A stretch of 7,708 bases of DNA from an uncultured Acidimicrobiales bacterium (GTDB lineage: Bacteria > Actinomycetota > Acidimicrobiia > Acidimicrobiales > Iamiaceae): assembly GCA_937926025.1 (NCBI GenBank), contig CALANQ010000253.1:1-7708 (forward strand). The letters are read 5' to 3'. Position 1 is the first letter of the stretch. Each line of letters opens with the position of its first letter. Positions 6,322 through 7,708 of this stretch are shown one piece after another. The translations under genes and the position numbers were made by a program. Below the pieces are notes generated by a model, which was not told the origin of the DNA, ran no database searches, and saw only the letters and a program-made list of their open reading frames with translations.

Positions 6322-6545
6322 TCCTCATCACCATCGCCCTCCGCCTCATCGGCTGGGGCTACGCCACCACCGCCGCCTTCGGGTTCGCCCTCCTCGGCTG
6401 GAAGGCCTGGCCCCTCGCCGCCGCCGCCATCGTCTTCATCTGGACCGGCCGCAAGCTCGAGGAGCGACGCCAAGCCCGAAAGCTCCGACGCCACTGGGCT
6501 CGACAGCAGCGCATCGAGCAGCGCGCCTACCGGGCCGCTGCCTGA
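6318..6545 (+). CDS. Small membrane protein with basic cytoplasmic tail
   Basis: A 75-residue protein starting at the ATG in an ATGA overlap, with AAGGA (6307-6311) 6 bases upstream. Residues 2-28 and 30-43 are hydrophobic and aromatic-rich (LIGWGYATTAAFGFALLGW, then AWPLAAAAIVFIW), separated by a single Lys29; this fits a tight two-span hairpin or one long span. Residues 45-75 form a strongly basic, probably helical tail, rich in Arg and Gln, expected in the cytoplasm by the positive-inside rule. It is the last gene of the four-gene chain. Small proteins like this occur in conjugation and secretion gene sets and among phage membrane proteins, but the sequence shows no diagnostic motif and the function is unknown. 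An upstream open frame starting at 5889 is rejected in favour of this start. Confidence 0.72.
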   Translation: MILITIALRLIGWGYATTAAFGFALLGWKAWPLAAAAIVFIWTGRKLEERRQARKLRRHWARQQRIEQRAYRAAA

Positions 6546-6566
6546 CCCTCGACCAACCGACCACCT

Positions 6567-6605
6567 GCCGTAACGCCGCACCTACGGAACCACGGCACGC
6601 CGCAA
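6567..6605 (+). repeat. Dispersed repeat cluster D, upstream of the 156-residue gene
   Basis: The 70-base gap 6546-6615 contains CCGTAACGCCGCACCTACGG (6568-6587), in which CCGTA and TACGG form an inverted repeat around 10 bases. It holds the exact 15-base core at 6573-6587. A partial second unit, CACGGCACGCCGCAA (6591-6605), runs directly into the AAGGAG ribosome binding site of the next gene. Confidence 0.75.
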
Positions 6606-6615
6606 GGAGACCGCC

Positions 6616-7086
6616 ATGACCGACACCCCCGCTCCCGCCTCGCTCCGCTCGTTGGGTTCCGGCGACGACGAACCACGCATCGCCGCCGGCTCGATCCGAG
6701 CCGGTCACGAATGGGTCAGGTACCACGTCAGCCTCAACGAGAACAACGAGATCACACTCAGCTCCGAGTGCATCGACGGCACCGACCCATACACCCGTGA
6801 CGTCATCCACGATGCATCAAGGGCGGCCGGGCACGACCCCTCGACGCGCATCATCGGATCCGTCGCCCGCAGGCGCGCCGACCCGGACGGCTGGGGCTAC
6901 TCCTGCAGCCACCAGGACCCGCTGGTGGACGGGAGCCGCATGTACACCACGGCCCTCACCGCGGCGTACGCCGGTGCCATCCAGGTCGCCCACAACCGGT
7001 TCGAACGCCAGCGCTTCGACGCCGGCCAACCGCTCCCCGTGCCGCTCGCTGACCGGGACAGAGGTCCGTCACCGTCGGAACCGTGA
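6616..7086 (+). CDS. Hypothetical protein, soluble
   Basis: A 156-residue protein I do not recognise. The ATG at 6616 follows AAGGAGA closely (5 bases), a strong ribosome binding site, and repeat cluster D lies immediately upstream. Residues 1-20 look disordered. About 22-66 look beta-rich (GSIRAGHEWVRYHVSLNENNEITLSS... pattern with alternating hydrophobics). A Trp/Tyr turn follows (DGWGYSCSHQD, residues 91-101), and a helix near 108-130 precedes a Pro-rich tail. There are only two cysteines (52 and 97) and no signal peptide or membrane span. It is not part of the ATGA chain, so it is probably transcribed from its own promoter or by read-through. Its stop directly abuts the stop of the converging methyltransferase gene. 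No function is proposed. Confidence 0.75.
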   Translation: MTDTPAPASLRSLGSGDDEPRIAAGSIRAGHEWVRYHVSLNENNEITLSSECIDGTDPYTRDVIHDASRAAGHDPSTRIIGSVARRRADPDGWGYSCSHQDPLVDGSRMYTTALTAAYAGAIQVAHNRFERQRFDAGQPLPVPLADRDRGPSPSEP

Positions 7087-7694
7087 TCAGCCTCGGGGGT
7101 GAGCCCCGCGGCTGCGAATCTCGGTGCCGGCTTCGACCAGGAGCTTTCTGACGCGGGTGATCGAGTAGTTCGTGCGCTCAGAGATCTCACGGATGCTGGC
7201 CCCGCCGTCGTACTCGGCGCGGAGGCGCTTGCCGAGCTTCGACCGGGAGCCAGGAGTCATCCGTTCGTGGGGCTCTAGGACCGGGGCCATGATTGGGCCT
7301 CCCTCGTAGCCACGGTGAGCACGCCCTCGGGGGGCGACGGTGCTCTCGGCCTCGTCGCCCCATACGTCCCAGCCGTCCCTGGGGTGACGTGCGAACATCT
7401 CCAGGTAGGGGCCGGGGGAACACGCCTCGATGAGGTCGTATTGCTCGTCGGGCTTGCGTGAGTGCTCTCGCTTCCGTGTCTCGATCATGTTCACCTGCGA
7501 CCGCGCTGGGGGCAGCGTCCGCATGGAGCCTCGGACGCCGAACAGCACCAGCTCGGTGACGTTCCGGAAGTAGAATCCGACGCCACGCCCGTCCGGACCA
7601 CCGTCCTTGCGGCGCTTGGCCCAGACGACGTTGGACACGTAGCGGAAGCCCCACGCCTCGAGCACCGCCAGCCCGTCGAGGATCCCGTCGAGGG
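7087..7694 (-). CDS. MT-A70 adenine methyltransferase with C-terminal HTH, 5' end missing
   Basis: C-terminal part of an MT-A70 family N6-adenine methyltransferase, which transfers a methyl group from S-adenosylmethionine to adenine in DNA or RNA. The frame is open to the right edge, so the true start and the catalytic DPPW-type motif lie outside. Family marks, in order: LAVLEAWGFRYVSNVVWAK, then FYFRNVTELVLFGVRG, then REHSRKPDEQYDLIE, SPGPYLEMFAR and GWDVWGDE. The catalytic domain ends near 7350. After a linker, bases of about 7254-7110 encode an extra helix-turn-helix module (LGKRLRAEYDGGASIREISER, then SITRVRKLLVEAGTEIRSRG). It resembles the short helix-turn-helix domains common in actinobacteria. 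Orphan enzymes of this family on plasmids and phages may protect against host restriction or mark DNA. The GTG at 7665 is not a real start because homology continues upstream of it. Confidence 0.88.
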
Positions 7695-7708
7695 AGATCG
7701 GAAGAGCA
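7695..7708 (+). other. Illumina adapter sequence at the right end
   Basis: The last 14 bases, AGATCGGAAGAGCA, are identical to the start of the Illumina TruSeq read-1 adapter. The position at the very end of the window fits untrimmed adapter read-through carried into an assembly. The reading frame of the methyltransferase stays open through it by chance, so residues encoded here should not be trusted. Confidence 0.85.

Noticed and set aside
5657..6349. Minus-strand open frames opposite the four-gene chain
   Set aside because: Composition is Gly/Arg/Cys-rich shadow sequence, and the plus strand carries four ATGA-linked genes with recognisable folds and ribosome binding sites.
3885..6587. The repeated core considered as a CRISPR array
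   Set aside because: Only three exact copies separated by 0.7-2 kb of coding sequence, with no regular spacers and no cas genes.
7663..7665. GTG at 7665 as the methyltransferase start
   Set aside because: The frame continues upstream with LDGLAV, which matches the family, and the catalytic half of the domain would be missing; the gene is truncated by the contig end.

Overview
The window looks like high-GC actinobacterial DNA. Coding regions favour G/C at the third codon position, there is a surface protein with an LPxTG-type sorting signal (LPRTG), and the proteins are rich in Ala, Arg and Asp. I cannot name a genus from sequence alone. The right-hand genes (a small ParA, a ribbon-helix-helix protein, small uncharacterised proteins and a DNA methyltransferase) suggest a plasmid, integrative element or phage-like accessory region. 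No replication gene, integrase or attachment site is visible. The right end stops in 14 bases identical to the Illumina adapter, so that end is a sequencing artefact and not a biological boundary.

Layout. Left part (about 145-3765, minus strand): a secreted alpha/beta hydrolase followed 43 bases later by a large LPRTG-anchored DUF11-repeat surface protein. The hydrolase appears to carry a one-base frameshift. Its well-placed ribosome binding site, ATG and hydrophobic signal segment are in one frame, and the catalytic domain is in another. A 164-base, comparatively AT-rich divergent intergenic region (3766-3929) separates this pair from the right part.

Right part (3930-7086, plus strand): a short ParA ATPase and a 230-residue protein overlapping by ATGA. 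Next comes a four-gene chain, also linked by ATGA overlaps: a helical 159-residue protein, a 98-residue ribbon-helix-helix protein with a flexible tail, an 84-residue SH3-like protein and a 75-residue membrane protein. A lone 156-residue hypothetical follows. Converging on it with no gap is the 3' part of an MT-A70 family adenine methyltransferase carrying an extra C-terminal helix-turn-helix (7087 to the right edge, minus strand).

The most interesting feature is a dispersed repeat family. A 15-base core, ACGCCGCACCTACGG, occurs exactly three times (3885, 5865, 6573), and a related CCGTAACGCCGTAA element occurs at 5262 and inverted at 3862. Three of the four clusters lie just upstream of the ribosome binding sites of parA, the four-gene chain and the 156-residue gene. 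The fourth lies inside the ribbon-helix-helix gene, between its tail and its DNA-binding domain. My working inference is that this is a type Ib-like partition system in which the ribbon-helix-helix protein binds the dispersed repeats as centromere and/or operator sites, coordinating several transcription units. This is a hypothesis; the sequence shows only the repeats, their positions and the protein families.
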